Shown piece by piece: positions 1 to 9,083 of a stretch of DNA of 64,000 bases. Numbering within the stretch: position 1 is the stretch's first letter; each line of letters begins with the position of its first letter. Both the position numbers and the translations under genes were made by a program. This DNA comes from Petroclostridium xylanilyticum (lineage in GTDB: Bacteria; Bacillota; Clostridia; SK-Y3), in the NCBI RefSeq assembly GCF_002252565.1, contig NZ_NPML01000029.1, positions 248,001 through 312,000 of the forward strand. The letters are read 5' to 3'. The notes under the pieces are model-generated. The model was not told the DNA's origin and ran no database searches. It saw only the letters and a list, made by a program, of their open reading frames with translations.

Positions 1-91
1 ATATAAATTTATAGATTTTTATAGAAAAGCATTTTATATTTAACAGCATTATGAATATTTGTAATTAATTGATAGTAAAGGGGAAAGGTAT

Positions 92-505
92 ATGCAGGTG
101 AATAGAATTAAAAAAAGTATTATATATTTATTAATTTTATTAGTATATATTTACTCTACCCAATGGTTGCTAAAGTATTTTCACAATATTAAAGGTAAAA
201 CTTTTATACACTTTCCTTATTTTTATAGCAGCATTATTATATCTATTCTTTTCGGAATGATAATTAATATAGATTATATAGTAAATGAAATTAAAAAACA
301 AGGAAAATGGAAAGTAAATTTAGAAAAGTTAGTTCTTGTGGGAATACCTTCTTTATTTCTTATATTTTATGAGACTATTTATTATTTAATGGATTTTTCT
401 TTTTTACCATCATTTTTGAAATTAATATTATATAGTGAAAGTTTTGAAATATTTACCTCAATTTTATTAGGGCATATTTTAATAACTAGCATATATAAAG
501 AATAA
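92..505 (+). CDS. Small hypothetical membrane protein
   Basis: Encodes 137 residues preceded by a good ribosome binding site (GGGGAAAGG, 5 bases before ATG). Four hydrophobic stretches, at roughly residues 9-28, 41-60, 78-99 and 104-133, are separated by short basic loops (for example NEIKKQGKWK around 65-74), so it is almost certainly an integral inner-membrane protein. I recognise no family motif. It stands alone, with a hairpin-bearing spacer before the convergent GntR gene. The composition is very AT-rich, which suits a poorly conserved or acquired gene. That it is a real gene is fairly sure; its function is unknown. Confidence 0.65.
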   Translation: MQVNRIKKSIIYLLILLVYIYSTQWLLKYFHNIKGKTFIHFPYFYSSIIISILFGMIINIDYIVNEIKKQGKWKVNLEKLVLVGIPSLFLIFYETIYYLMDFSFLPSFLKLILYSESFEIFTSILLGHILITSIYKE

Positions 506-580
506 AAGGATACGACAGAGGAGTATATCCTGTCGCATTTCTGCTTTTGTCATAGCCAATCTTAGAGTATAATTATTATT

Positions 581-616
581 GGCAAAAATAAAAGGAAGAG
601 GCAAAATACCTCTTCC
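581..616 (-). terminator. Intrinsic terminator of the GntR gene
   Basis: Read on the minus strand, GGAAGAGG (616-609) pairs with CCTCTTCC (601-594) around a 7-base loop and is followed by TTTTATTTTT. This is a classic rho-independent terminator about 100 bases after the stop codon of the GntR regulator. Confidence 0.75.
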
Positions 617-717
617 CATCATACAAATCAAGCTGTAAAATATAATTGACTAGAAAACATATAAACCAGCAAGTAAAAAATAATAGAATAAAGGCTATTA
701 CTAGCTAAGAGTTTTTG

Positions 718-1449
718 TTAGTAATCTTTTCTGTTAAAAATGCTTACTTTATAAGATAATTTATCTGACCTGTAGTAGCTTACTTCGTAAAAAAGTTCCA
801 ATCCCGTACTTGTAATACTATTACCTGATACTTTCAATAAAGGCATAGTTTTGCTTACCTGTAACAATTGATGCTCTTTCTCGGTTGGAAGTACTGCCTC
901 TATACTTAAATTGATCCGTTCAATTTTATATTGATACTGTTCAAGCAGTATTCTATATAATGAGCCGCTTAAGTCAAACCTGTCAATGTCAGGACAATAC
1001 TTTTCAGGAATAAATACTTCTTCAATTCCTATAGGAATCTCCTCCGCCTTTCTAAGCCTTTTAACCCTGTAGAATTTTGTTTCGGCTTCAACGCCAAGAA
1101 TCTTTGCAATGGCGGGGAATAGTGCATTTTTCTCAAACTCCAGTATTTCAGTGACTGGTGTAATACCTTTACTTTTAACCATTTCAGAAAAGCTCATGAT
1201 ATTCCTTTGTTCAATTTTCGATTTAGTGATATATGTACCTTTTCCTTTAAGCCGGTATAAGATACCCTCATTTACTAACTCATTGATAGCCTGTCGTACG
1301 GTCATCCTGCTGACCCTGGCCAGTGCACTGAGCTCACGTTCTGAAGGTATGGGCTGTTCCTTTTGCCATTGTCCCGATGAAATCTGGTCCAAAATATAAT
1401 TTTTCAACTGAAAGTATGCGGGAATAGGACTTTGTTTATCAATAAACAT
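718..1449 (-). CDS. GntR/HutC-family transcriptional regulator, probably NagR
   Basis: Encodes a 243-residue cytoplasmic DNA-binding repressor. The N-terminal winged helix-turn-helix (about residues 8-75) carries the family pattern SRMTVRQAINEL followed by the wing G-KGTYIT. The C-terminal part (about 90-240) matches the UTRA ligand domain of the HutC subfamily. ATG at 1449 is preferred over the upstream in-frame GTG because AAGGTGG lies 5 bases before it. The gene is divergent from nagB-nagA, whose promoter holds a DasR/NagR-type operator, so it probably senses an amino-sugar phosphate and represses nagBA. Family assignment is firm; the effector is inferred from context. Confidence 0.9.
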   Translation of the reverse strand: MFIDKQSPIPAYFQLKNYILDQISSGQWQKEQPIPSERELSALARVSRMTVRQAINELVNEGILYRLKGKGTYITKSKIEQRNIMSFSEMVKSKGITPVTEILEFEKNALFPAIAKILGVEAETKFYRVKRLRKAEEIPIGIEEVFIPEKYCPDIDRFDLSGSLYRILLEQYQYKIERINLSIEAVLPTEKEHQLLQVSKTMPLLKVSGNSITSTGLELFYEVSYYRSDKLSYKVSIFNRKDY

Positions 1450-1564
1450 AGTTACCACCTTATAATTTTAGAATAAGCTCAAATATTCATCAGCTCAATT
1501 GAATGCACCCGGTAAATACATATTTATTATTTCTATAAGTATTTAAAAAATCCTTCAAAATCTA

Positions 1565-1616
1565 TTGAGTTATTCGCTAAAAAGATATATAATATAATTA
1601 ACTGGTATAGACCACT
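1565..1616 (+). promoter_or_regulatory. nagBA promoter with DasR/NagR-type operator
   Basis: TTGAGT (1565-1570), a 17-base spacer and TATAAT (1588-1593) form a sigma-A promoter. ACTGGTATAGACCACT (1601-1616) overlaps the expected transcription start. It closely matches the known dre/NagR consensus, an inverted TGGT-CTA-ACCA palindrome bound by GntR/HutC regulators of N-acetylglucosamine use. Repression by the divergent GntR protein is the natural inference. Confidence 0.82.
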
Positions 1617-1637
1617 ATAAGTATAGGAGGGTTATCT

Positions 1638-2369
1638 GTGAATAAAATTATTTGTAAAAACTATGATGAAATGAGCAACATTGCTGCCGATATGGTTATT
1701 AGCCAGGTGAGACAAAAACCCGATTCAGTGCTGGGATTGGCTACAGGTTCAACACCTATTGGCATGTATAAAAAACTTATTCAAATGTATAAAGCCGGGC
1801 AGGCAGATTTTTCACAGGTAAAAACTTTTAATCTGGATGAGTATTATAAAATTGATAAAGATAATCCGCAGAGTTATAATTATTATATGCATGAAAATTT
1901 TTTCAAACACGTAAATATAAATCCTCAAAACATTCATATTCCTAACGGTAGCGCGGAAAATGCAGAAGAAGAATGCAGCAATTATGATAAGATGATCGAA
2001 CAGTCGGGTGGGATAGATTTACAGGTACTGGGGATTGGGGTAAACGGACATATCGGGTTTAATGAACCTGCAACAGAATTAAATTCCAAGACCCACTTAA
2101 CCCGGCTTTCTATAGATACAATCCGTGCCAATGCGAGGTTTTTTGATAGTATTGACCAGGTTCCTACCCAGGCCATTACTGTAGGAATGGCTACCATCCT
2201 CAAAGCGAAAAAAATTATACTTTTAATTAGCGGGAAGAATAAAGCGGAGATCATGGGTAAAATACTTAATGGTAAAATTACTACGAACATACCTGCTTCA
2301 TTACTTCAGTTACATCCCGATACAACAATTATTGTAGATGAGGAAGCGGCCTATAAGTTAGTATCATGA
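1638..2369 (+). CDS. nagB: Glucosamine-6-phosphate deaminase
   Basis: Converts glucosamine 6-phosphate to fructose 6-phosphate and ammonia, the last step of amino-sugar catabolism. The 243 residues are the usual length of Gram-positive NagB. Visible motifs are the phosphate loop GLATGSTPIGMY (about 35-46), the catalytic FNLDEY (about 66-71) and GIGVNGHIGFNEP (about 134-146) with the active-site histidine. The start is GTG after AGGAGGG. It is followed after 26 bases by nagA and lies behind a NagR-type operator, so the two form one operon. Confidence 0.96.
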   Translation: MNKIICKNYDEMSNIAADMVISQVRQKPDSVLGLATGSTPIGMYKKLIQMYKAGQADFSQVKTFNLDEYYKIDKDNPQSYNYYMHENFFKHVNINPQNIHIPNGSAENAEEECSNYDKMIEQSGGIDLQVLGIGVNGHIGFNEPATELNSKTHLTRLSIDTIRANARFFDSIDQVPTQAITVGMATILKAKKIILLISGKNKAEIMGKILNGKITTNIPASLLQLHPDTTIIVDEEAAYKLVS

Positions 2370-2395
2370 AATTACTAGTTGTGAGGTGAGCTGCC

Positions 2396-3586
2396 ATGCT
2401 TTTAAAAAATGCCAGCGTCCTTAATGGAGTCTTTGCCTTTTCTAATCTTGATATAGAGGTGAATAACGGTAAGATAGATAATTTATATATACAAAATGAA
2501 TATAATACAACAAATCATGATGAAGTTCTTGATTTAAGCGGGTACAGGATATTACCGGGGTTCATTGACATCCATACGCATGGATGTGCAGGATATGATA
2601 CGATGGATGCCACATATGAAGCGCTAAACAACATGTCCCGGTTTATGGCGATGAATGGAGTAACTTCATTTTTACCCACAACCATGTCAGAAACTTACCA
2701 ATCAATAAAAAATGCTTTTTTAAACATAAGAAACGCTATTGATAAAGGCGTAGAAGGTGCAGATATTGTGGGAATACACATGGAAGGACCTTATTTTTCC
2801 AAACAATACAAAGGTGCGCAGAATGAGAAATTCCTAAGGTTGCCTTCTATAACGGATGTAACTGAACTGCAGGAATTAAGCGGACGAAATATCAGGATCA
2901 TAAGTATTGCTCCAGAGATTGATGGGGCAATGGAATTTATAAAGGAAGTTTCAAAAGATAATATCGTTATTTCTTTAGCACATACAGGGGCTGATTATGA
3001 TACGGCTCTAAAGGCTATAGAATATGGTGCAAAACATGCAACCCATCTGTTTAATGGAATGGCAGGTTTGAATCACAGGGCACCAGGAATAATTGGTGCT
3101 GTACTGGACAGCGGTCTTTCAGTAGAGCTAATCTGTGATAGTATACACCTCCATCCTGCAATTATCAGGCTGGTATATAAATTGGTTGGGGCAGATAAAA
3201 TTGTATTAATAAGTGATTCCATGAGGGCTGCAGGTCTTAAAGATGATAAATATGATTTAGGTGGACAGGAGATTATTGTAAAAGATGGTGTTGCAAGAAC
3301 AAAAGATGGAAACATCGCCGGTAGTACTGTCACGCTGCTTCAATGTCTTAAGAAGGTTGTAGAGTTTGGAATAAGATTGGAAGACGCTGTAAAAATGGTT
3401 ACCATTAACCCGGCAAAGGTTATAGGGATAGACAAATGTAAAGGGAGTATACAACAGGGGAAAGATGCCGATTTAGTCGTAATAAATGATAGGTTTGAGG
3501 TGGTTTATACTTTTGTAAAAGGTAAGGTGGTAATAGGTCATTCCCCTATCCATCATAAGGATTTACGTGCACCATGCAATGCTTAA
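2396..3586 (+). CDS. nagA: N-acetylglucosamine-6-phosphate deacetylase
   Basis: Removes acetate from GlcNAc-6-phosphate and feeds NagB. It is a 396-residue amidohydrolase-fold enzyme with the metal motif DIHTHG near residue 58, the metal-binding glutamate in GIHMEGPYFS (about 126), histidines in LAHTG (about 195) and ATHLFNGM (about 215), and the catalytic aspartate in LISDSMRAAG (about 273). Second gene of the nagBA operon. Its last 41 bases overlap the end of the convergent cation-efflux gene, so the two transcripts are antisense to each other there. Confidence 0.96.
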   Translation: MLLKNASVLNGVFAFSNLDIEVNNGKIDNLYIQNEYNTTNHDEVLDLSGYRILPGFIDIHTHGCAGYDTMDATYEALNNMSRFMAMNGVTSFLPTTMSETYQSIKNAFLNIRNAIDKGVEGADIVGIHMEGPYFSKQYKGAQNEKFLRLPSITDVTELQELSGRNIRIISIAPEIDGAMEFIKEVSKDNIVISLAHTGADYDTALKAIEYGAKHATHLFNGMAGLNHRAPGIIGAVLDSGLSVELICDSIHLHPAIIRLVYKLVGADKIVLISDSMRAAGLKDDKYDLGGQEIIVKDGVARTKDGNIAGSTVTLLQCLKKVVEFGIRLEDAVKMVTINPAKVIGIDKCKGSIQQGKDADLVVINDRFEVVYTFVKGKVVIGHSPIHHKDLRAPCNA

Positions 3587-4421
3587 CATTTTTCTGGTTC
3601 CTTTCAATTGTATCATGTATTTGCTCCGCAATTTCATGGGCAGCCGCAAAAGATAAGTTTTTATCCACCGAACATTCTACGTCTACATATAATTTGTTGG
3701 CATGTATCCTTGTTTTAAGGTCATCAATCTGAATAACACCTTCCGTGTTTAGTATATCCTGCCGGATACTTTCTGTGGTTTCTGCATCCACTGCATGGTC
3801 AATTAACTGTTTTATAGCCTGCCAGTAGATATCTATGGCTACTTTGCCTATCAAAATACAAATCACCAATGAAGCTAAGGGGTCTAACGCCGGATATCCC
3901 ATGATGGCACCTGCAATTCCTATGAGTGCTCCAATGGAAGAGAAAGCATCTGAACGGTGATGCCATGCGTCTGCCAGTAAGACTGTGCTTTCTATTTGTT
4001 TAGCCCCTTTCACAGTATATTGATACATCCATTCCTTTACTACAATTGATAGTATTGCACCGTATACAGCTATTGTACCCGGGGTAGAGAAATCTCTATG
4101 TATGATGGTTTTAATGCCGGTATATCCGATAGCTCCTGCCGTAATAAACAATATGGTAGCAAGCAATTTTGCCATAATCGGTTCGATTTTTTCATGCCCA
4201 TAGGGATGATGTTCATCTTCATCCTTTTTGGATAGTTTAAGTCCGATGATGACAGCAATGGTGCTCAATACGTCGGATAGGGAATGTATTGCATCGGCAA
4301 TCATGGCACTGCTGCGGGCTATTATTCCGATGATGAGTTTTATAATGGTTAAAACTACATTAACTGCTATAGTAACTTTAGATATCCTGTTTCCAATTTC
4401 AAATCTCTTTTCATTGTCCAC
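3546..4421 (-). CDS. Cation diffusion facilitator (CDF) family metal efflux protein
   Basis: A 291-residue membrane antiporter expected to export a divalent metal (Fe, Zn, Mn or Co) in exchange for protons. About six transmembrane segments lie in residues 12-205, with the CDF metal-site motifs DAIHSLSD (about 43-50) and DAWHHRSD (about 150-157). A cytoplasmic C-terminal domain with conserved histidines (KHCMVHVNP) follows. The start is GTG after GAGGTG. A Fur-like box lies about 100 bases upstream, which points to iron as a substrate or signal, although the substrate cannot be read from sequence alone. Confidence 0.92.
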   Translation of the reverse strand: MDNEKRFEIGNRISKVTIAVNVVLTIIKLIIGIIARSSAMIADAIHSLSDVLSTIAVIIGLKLSKKDEDEHHPYGHEKIEPIMAKLLATILFITAGAIGYTGIKTIIHRDFSTPGTIAVYGAILSIVVKEWMYQYTVKGAKQIESTVLLADAWHHRSDAFSSIGALIGIAGAIMGYPALDPLASLVICILIGKVAIDIYWQAIKQLIDHAVDAETTESIRQDILNTEGVIQIDDLKTRIHANKLYVDVECSVDKNLSFAAAHEIAEQIHDTIERNQKNVKHCMVHVNPYDG

Positions 4422-4519
4422 GTCAACACCTCATTATCATTTGAAAAGTATAATAATATATAATATATGCTAAAAATATAGAATTTGCAACTATTTTTTA
4501 CAGATATTTGTTATCAATT

Positions 4520-4538
4520 GATAATGATATGCATTATT
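4520..4538. promoter_or_regulatory. Candidate Fur box
   Basis: The 19-base stretch GATAATGATATGCATTATT matches the classical Fur consensus GATAATGATAATCATTATC at 16 positions. It lies between the CDF gene (start at 4421) and the cbiA promoter (-35 at 4575). A second half-like element, TTATCATTT, lies at 4434-4442 next to the CDF start. Fur-family binding is inferred. Confidence 0.6.
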
Positions 4539-4574
4539 TGAATAGAATTTTACTATTTATATAATAATATTGCA

Positions 4575-4603
4575 TTGTTTGATTAATAGGTTCATGCTAT
4601 AAT
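4575..4603 (+). promoter_or_regulatory. cbiA promoter
   Basis: TTGTTT (4575-4580), 17 bases, then TATAAT (4598-4603) preceded by TG as in an extended -10. Transcription should start near 4610, giving a leader of only about 57 bases before cbiA. Confidence 0.6.
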
Positions 4604-4622
4604 CAAACATAAATAATATACT

Positions 4623-4650
4623 ATCCTGAACACGTTTGTTCAGGATTTTT
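4623..4650 (+). terminator. Leader hairpin with U-tract before cbiA
   Basis: ATCCTGAACA (4623-4632) pairs perfectly with TGTTCAGGAT (4637-4646) around CGTT and runs into five T residues. It looks like an intrinsic terminator placed between the cbiA promoter and its ribosome binding site. It could attenuate cbiA; no aptamer fits in the short leader. Confidence 0.6.
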
Positions 4651-4666
4651 ACTTGGAGTGGTTATT

Positions 4667-6079
4667 GTGATACTACCAAGATTAGTCATTGCCGGTGCCC
4701 AAAGTGGAGCAGGCAAGACAACCATATCCATTGGGTTGATGGCTGTACTCGCAAAACGTGGTTTGAAAGTTCAACCTTACAAAGTAGGACCCGACTATAT
4801 CGATCCGGCCTATCACACCCATGTAACGGGGAATAAATGTAGAAATCTGGATAGCTGGATGTTGGATGAGAATACAATAAGGTATTTATTTAATAGAAAT
4901 TCCCGGCAGGCGGATGTTTCTGTTGTTGAGGGTGTAATGGGACTGTATGACGGATTTGGAACTGAAAAAGACAGTGGAAGTACGGCACATATATCAAAAA
5001 TTATTAATGCTCCGGTAATATTGATCATTAACGGTAATGGCATATCAAGCAGTGCTGCTGCAATGGTGATGGGGTATAAACATTATGACCCGGATGTCAA
5101 AATTGCCGGTGTTATTATTAACAAAGTAAGCGGACAAAAACACTTTGAGCTTCTTAAGACCGTTATTGAGAAGGATACGGGAATACCTGCGGTAGGATAT
5201 ATCCCAAATAACTCTGAAATAAGTCTTTCAAGCAGGCATCTGGGACTGGTGCCCAGTGTGGAAATGGATGACTTAAATAGCAAGATAAAAAAAATCCGTT
5301 GTTTGGTTGAACAATATGTAGATATAGACAAGCTCATTGAGATATCTCATCATGTTAGTAAAATAGATGAATTCAAAAATCCGGTTGAAAGCATGCAGAA
5401 AATGAATCAAGTAAAAATTGGCATAGCATGGGATAAAGCATTTAATTTCTATTATCATGACAATCTTGAACTTCTTGAACAATTAGGAGCGGAGCTTGTT
5501 TATTTCAGTCCAATGAATGATGATAAACTTCCGGAAGGAATAGACGGATTATATTTAGGGGGAGGATTTCCGGAGGTCTTTGCCGCACAGCTGGAGCAGA
5601 ATCAATCCATGCGTCTATCCATAAAGCAGCACATTGAGAGTGGCCTTCCCGTTTATGCAGAATGTGGAGGTCTTATGTATCTTACCAAAAGCATAGAGGA
5701 TTTTGAAGGTAAAAAATATCAAATGGTTGGCGTTATTCCGGGCTGCAGTAAAATGACCGGAAAACTGCAGCGGTTTGGCTATGTAAATGTAGAGTTAAAT
5801 AGAGATTGCATCATTGGGCAAAAAGGCCTGAAATTCAGAGCCCATGAATTTCATCGGTCAATTGTAGATGCTAAAGGGGTTGAATGCTGCTATAATGTAA
5901 GTAAAATGAGAGATGGCGGATTGTTATCAACGTGGCAGTGCGGTTATGCTATGCATAATGTGGTTGCAGGATACGCTCACGTCCACTTCTGGAGTAATCC
6001 GGCAGTAGCTCAACACTTCTTAGCAAGCGCTCAAACGTATGAATTTTCCCGCACACAATCTCTCCGAACTTCGAACTAA
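4667..6079 (+). CDS. cbiA: Cobyrinate a,c-diamide synthase
   Basis: ATP- and glutamine-dependent amidation of the a and c carboxylates of (cobalt) cobyrinate in anaerobic cobalamin synthesis. The 470-residue protein has an N-terminal P-loop GAQSGAGKTT (about 9-18), a dethiobiotin-synthetase-like ATPase region, and a C-terminal class I glutamine amidotransferase domain with the nucleophile in YAECGGLMYL (about 330). GTG at 4667 is chosen because TTGGAG lies 8 bases upstream. It is followed by cbiP after 18 bases. These two genes stand about 10 kb apart from the remaining cobalamin genes. Confidence 0.95.
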   Translation: MILPRLVIAGAQSGAGKTTISIGLMAVLAKRGLKVQPYKVGPDYIDPAYHTHVTGNKCRNLDSWMLDENTIRYLFNRNSRQADVSVVEGVMGLYDGFGTEKDSGSTAHISKIINAPVILIINGNGISSSAAAMVMGYKHYDPDVKIAGVIINKVSGQKHFELLKTVIEKDTGIPAVGYIPNNSEISLSSRHLGLVPSVEMDDLNSKIKKIRCLVEQYVDIDKLIEISHHVSKIDEFKNPVESMQKMNQVKIGIAWDKAFNFYYHDNLELLEQLGAELVYFSPMNDDKLPEGIDGLYLGGGFPEVFAAQLEQNQSMRLSIKQHIESGLPVYAECGGLMYLTKSIEDFEGKKYQMVGVIPGCSKMTGKLQRFGYVNVELNRDCIIGQKGLKFRAHEFHRSIVDAKGVECCYNVSKMRDGGLLSTWQCGYAMHNVVAGYAHVHFWSNPAVAQHFLASAQTYEFSRTQSLRTSN

Positions 6080-6097
6080 ACAAGGTAGGTGAAACAT

Positions 6098-7621
6098 ATG
6101 CAAGGAAAATGCATCATGCTGCAAGGAACCGGTTCTTCTGTTGGCAAAAGCTTGCTGACAGCCGCTTTATGCAGAATTTTCAAGCAGGATGGCTATAAAG
6201 TGGCGCCCTTTAAAGCCCAAAACATGGCTTTGAACTCGTACATCACCAGTGACGGTAAGGAAATGGGCAGGGCACAGGTTGTCCAGGCGGAAGCCTGCGG
6301 GCTGGAGCCGGCAGTAGAAATGAACCCCGTCCTTTTAAAGCCGACAACCGATAAAAAAGCGCAGGTAATTGTAATGGGTGAAGTATACGGCAATATGTCG
6401 GCAGCAGAATACCACGAATTCAAACCCCAACTGGCACAAAAAGTAAAGGAGGCTTATGACAGGCTGGAGTCCCAAAATGACATCATTGTGCTTGAAGGTG
6501 CCGGAAGTCCTGCAGAAATAAATTTACGGGACAAAGATATTGTAAATATGGGGATGGCAGAGATGGCGGATGCCCCGGTTATTTTAATAGGAGATATTGA
6601 TAAAGGTGGGGTTTTTGCTTCACTTGCCGGAACAATGCTTCTGCTGACTGAAGAAGAAAGAAAAAGAGTGCAAGGCGTCATCATCAATAAATTCCGTGGA
6701 GATGTAAAAATTCTTGAACCAGGTCTAAGGATGCTGGAAGATATCATTAAGGTTCCGGTATTAGGGGTAATACCCTATGCGGATGTTAATATTGAGGATG
6801 AGGATAGTGTAAGTGAAAGATTTCACAAGAAGACCCAAGGTTCACAGGAAATACTTATTGAAATCATCAGACTACCTCATATCTCAAACTTCACTGACTT
6901 CGTTGCCCTGGAAAATCAGCCGGACGCGAGTATAAAATACGTTTCGAAACCTGAACAGATAGGGGAACCGGATGTTTTGATACTTCCTGGTTCAAAGAAT
7001 ACGATAGAAGACATGGCATATCTTAGGGAAAACGGATTTGAAAGAAAAATCAATGATCTAAGCCAAAAAGGAAAGCTTATTATAGGAATATGTGGCGGCT
7101 ATCAAATGTTGGGTAAGGAAATCAATGACCCTTTACATACCGAATCTAACCTGGATAGTATCAGAGGATTAGGATTATTAAATATGACGACAACTTTTGA
7201 AAGTAAAAAAATTACTACCAGGGTAAAGGCAAAAGTTCATGCTGCACAAAGTCCTTATCTTCAAGGGTTGGAGCAGTATGACATAGACGGTTATGAAATC
7301 CACATGGGCATTAGTGAACAGGGTAGAGGGTGTATACCTTTGATAGAGATCTATAAGAGGCTGGACAATGAAGTGATGGTCGCAGATGGATTCTGCAACA
7401 GTCAAGGCAATGTTTTTGGCACCTATATCCATGGTATTTTTGATAACACTGATTTTCTAAGAGGATTGCTCAATAATGTAAGAAAATTAAAAGGGCTGGA
7501 ACGTATTGATGGTAAACAAATGTCCTTCAAAGAGTTTAAGGAGAGAGAATACGACCGGCTTGCGCAAATAGTACGGGAAAACCTGGATATGGAAAAAATA
7601 TATGCAATCATAAAAGGGTAA
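6098..7621 (+). CDS. cbiP: Cobyric acid synthase
   Basis: Amidates the b, d, e and g carboxylates of adenosyl-cobyrinate diamide to give cobyric acid; also called CobQ. The 507-residue protein carries an N-terminal P-loop GTGSSVGKS (about 8-16) and a C-terminal glutaminase domain with [10 protein letters not shown] (cysteine near 334) and a late YIHGIFDN histidine. ATG at 6098 is preferred to an upstream in-frame GTG at 6089 because AAGGTAGG is well spaced from it. Forms a two-gene operon with cbiA, ended by a hairpin that includes its stop codon. Confidence 0.96.
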   Translation: MQGKCIMLQGTGSSVGKSLLTAALCRIFKQDGYKVAPFKAQNMALNSYITSDGKEMGRAQVVQAEACGLEPAVEMNPVLLKPTTDKKAQVIVMGEVYGNMSAAEYHEFKPQLAQKVKEAYDRLESQNDIIVLEGAGSPAEINLRDKDIVNMGMAEMADAPVILIGDIDKGGVFASLAGTMLLLTEEERKRVQGVIINKFRGDVKILEPGLRMLEDIIKVPVLGVIPYADVNIEDEDSVSERFHKKTQGSQEILIEIIRLPHISNFTDFVALENQPDASIKYVSKPEQIGEPDVLILPGSKNTIEDMAYLRENGFERKINDLSQKGKLIIGICGGYQMLGKEINDPLHTESNLDSIRGLGLLNMTTTFESKKITTRVKAKVHAAQSPYLQGLEQYDIDGYEIHMGISEQGRGCIPLIEIYKRLDNEVMVADGFCNSQGNVFGTYIHGIFDNTDFLRGLLNNVRKLKGLERIDGKQMSFKEFKEREYDRLAQIVRENLDMEKIYAIIKG

Positions 7622-7641
7622 AGGAAGCACTTTACCCTTTT
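7612..7641. terminator. Bidirectional terminator after cbiP
   Basis: AAAAGGGTAAAG (7612-7623) pairs with CTTTACCCTTTT (7630-7641) around GAAGCA. The T-rich 3' arm serves cbiP, and the A-rich 5' arm would serve the convergent epimerase gene ending at 7649. Confidence 0.7.
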
Positions 7642-7648
7642 ATTGTAA

Positions 7649-8671
7649 TCAAATTTCCTGCACAAATATTTTACAGGTTTCTTCCCATGTTTCACCCGGT
7701 GCTAATAATTTCATCCCTGTTATTTCATCAGGAAGCTTTACATTAGGCGCATTAACCACCCAGGTTTGGGGTTCAGGACAGACAAAGCCGCTGTTGCCAT
7801 CCATATTCCACAGCATCCAGTGTTTAAAGCCTTTCCCTACTTCATAAACCAACCTAAGTCCTTTAGAAGTATCTTCAAGAATTGCTCCATGGAATTCTTT
7901 TCCGTTTATATTCAAAGGTAATACCGTATAGTGCTTATCGATAGGGTCGCCTAGTGGGGGCATGCCCTGATTTCGATATGACATCTCTTTTTCGGTGAGA
8001 GGCAAGCGTTTACCGGTAGGCAATATTCTCTCGCTTAATTCCCATCTTTCATTTACTGATACCCACATTCTATAATCCTCACCCGTGCTTTCAGGGTGAA
8101 ACGGGACACTAAAAGCTGTATGATAGCCCAAGCCCATCGGCATGGGACTGCTGCTGTTATTTGTAATGGAGATCGTCTGTTTTAAACCTGCGCTGGATAA
8201 ACGGTATAATAGTTTACATTCGAACTCATGAGGGAAATAATTATAAAAATCCGAAGTGCTGTCTGCTTTATAAGTAACTTCTACTTCTGCAATCCCCTTG
8301 GAAACAGCACCTATTTTTGTTACTTTCCATGGACGGGTATGTAAAAAACCATGGATATGATTATTGCGGTTTACTTCATTAACAGGGAAGTGATAAACTT
8401 TTCCGGCAGCCTCAAAGGTTCCATCTTCTATCCTGTTTGGTGGGAATAATACAGGAATACCATACACTTGTGGTCTGGCTTTAAAACTCTCTGCATCTTT
8501 AGGAGTTCTAAGTAAGTTTAATCCTCTAACAGTATCTTTTAACTCAATGACGTTTGCTCCTACACCAGGAATCATCAATGCTTCATAACCACCGGCACAA
8601 AAGTGTACCGCAGGTTCTCCCTGCCATGATGTCTGTTCTGCTTTTGTCTCCAAAGAATTACGTTGTTCCAT
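7649..8671 (-). CDS. Aldose 1-epimerase-family protein
   Basis: A 340-residue cytoplasmic protein of the galactose-mutarotase fold, which interconverts alpha and beta anomers of free or phosphorylated sugars. Visible family features are NRIEDGTF, the histidine segment NNHIHGFLHTRPW (about 100-113), GLGYHTAF (about 180) and the C-terminal LAPGETWEETCKI. The start ATG at 8671 lies 8 bases after AGGAG, so I drop three upstream codons. It is monocistronic and convergent with cbiP; the sugar substrate cannot be told. Confidence 0.85.
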   Translation of the reverse strand: MEQRNSLETKAEQTSWQGEPAVHFCAGGYEALMIPGVGANVIELKDTVRGLNLLRTPKDAESFKARPQVYGIPVLFPPNRIEDGTFEAAGKVYHFPVNEVNRNNHIHGFLHTRPWKVTKIGAVSKGIAEVEVTYKADSTSDFYNYFPHEFECKLLYRLSSAGLKQTISITNNSSSPMPMGLGYHTAFSVPFHPESTGEDYRMWVSVNERWELSERILPTGKRLPLTEKEMSYRNQGMPPLGDPIDKHYTVLPLNINGKEFHGAILEDTSKGLRLVYEVGKGFKHWMLWNMDGNSGFVCPEPQTWVVNAPNVKLPDEITGMKLLAPGETWEETCKIFVQEI

Positions 8672-8889
8672 GATAATCATCTCCTGTTAGAATTGTACAG
8701 TTTCTCTGTATATTTATATCATATGTTGATATAGCATATCAATAATAATTTAATGCAGGTTTTCAAGCTAAACGCTTTTTGAATGATATCATTGCAAGCG
8801 TAGATGATCCTCATTTTATAAATGCAATAAATATACGATAAAGGATTTTGGTAAAGTATTTTAGATATGATTTTTAAGAGCTGTCATGA

Positions 8890-8982
8890 GAAGAATATAT
8901 ATTCATTGCGTTAACAGGCTCTAAGCCTTTCCGCAACGTTCTTTCCATAATATTCGTCAAATATAAAATATGCACCCCAGGG
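8890..8982 (-). repeat. MITE-like dispersed repeat, family B, copy 1
   Basis: On the minus strand it carries the core GGAAAGAACGTTGCGGAAAG followed by GCTTAGAGCCTGTTAACGCA, also found at 23222 and 29745. The outer end TGCACCCCAGGG resembles the TIR end at 29807. It occupies much of the 412-base spacer 8672-9083; the rest of that spacer holds only AT-rich promoter-like sequence. Confidence 0.7.
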
Positions 8983-9083
8983 AAATAACTTGCATTGAAA
9001 ACTTCCGGTTTAATTGTTATAATTAGATGGTAAAATAATAGTAATTTATATTAATACAAAAATTATTATCGGGAGCTTGGAAA

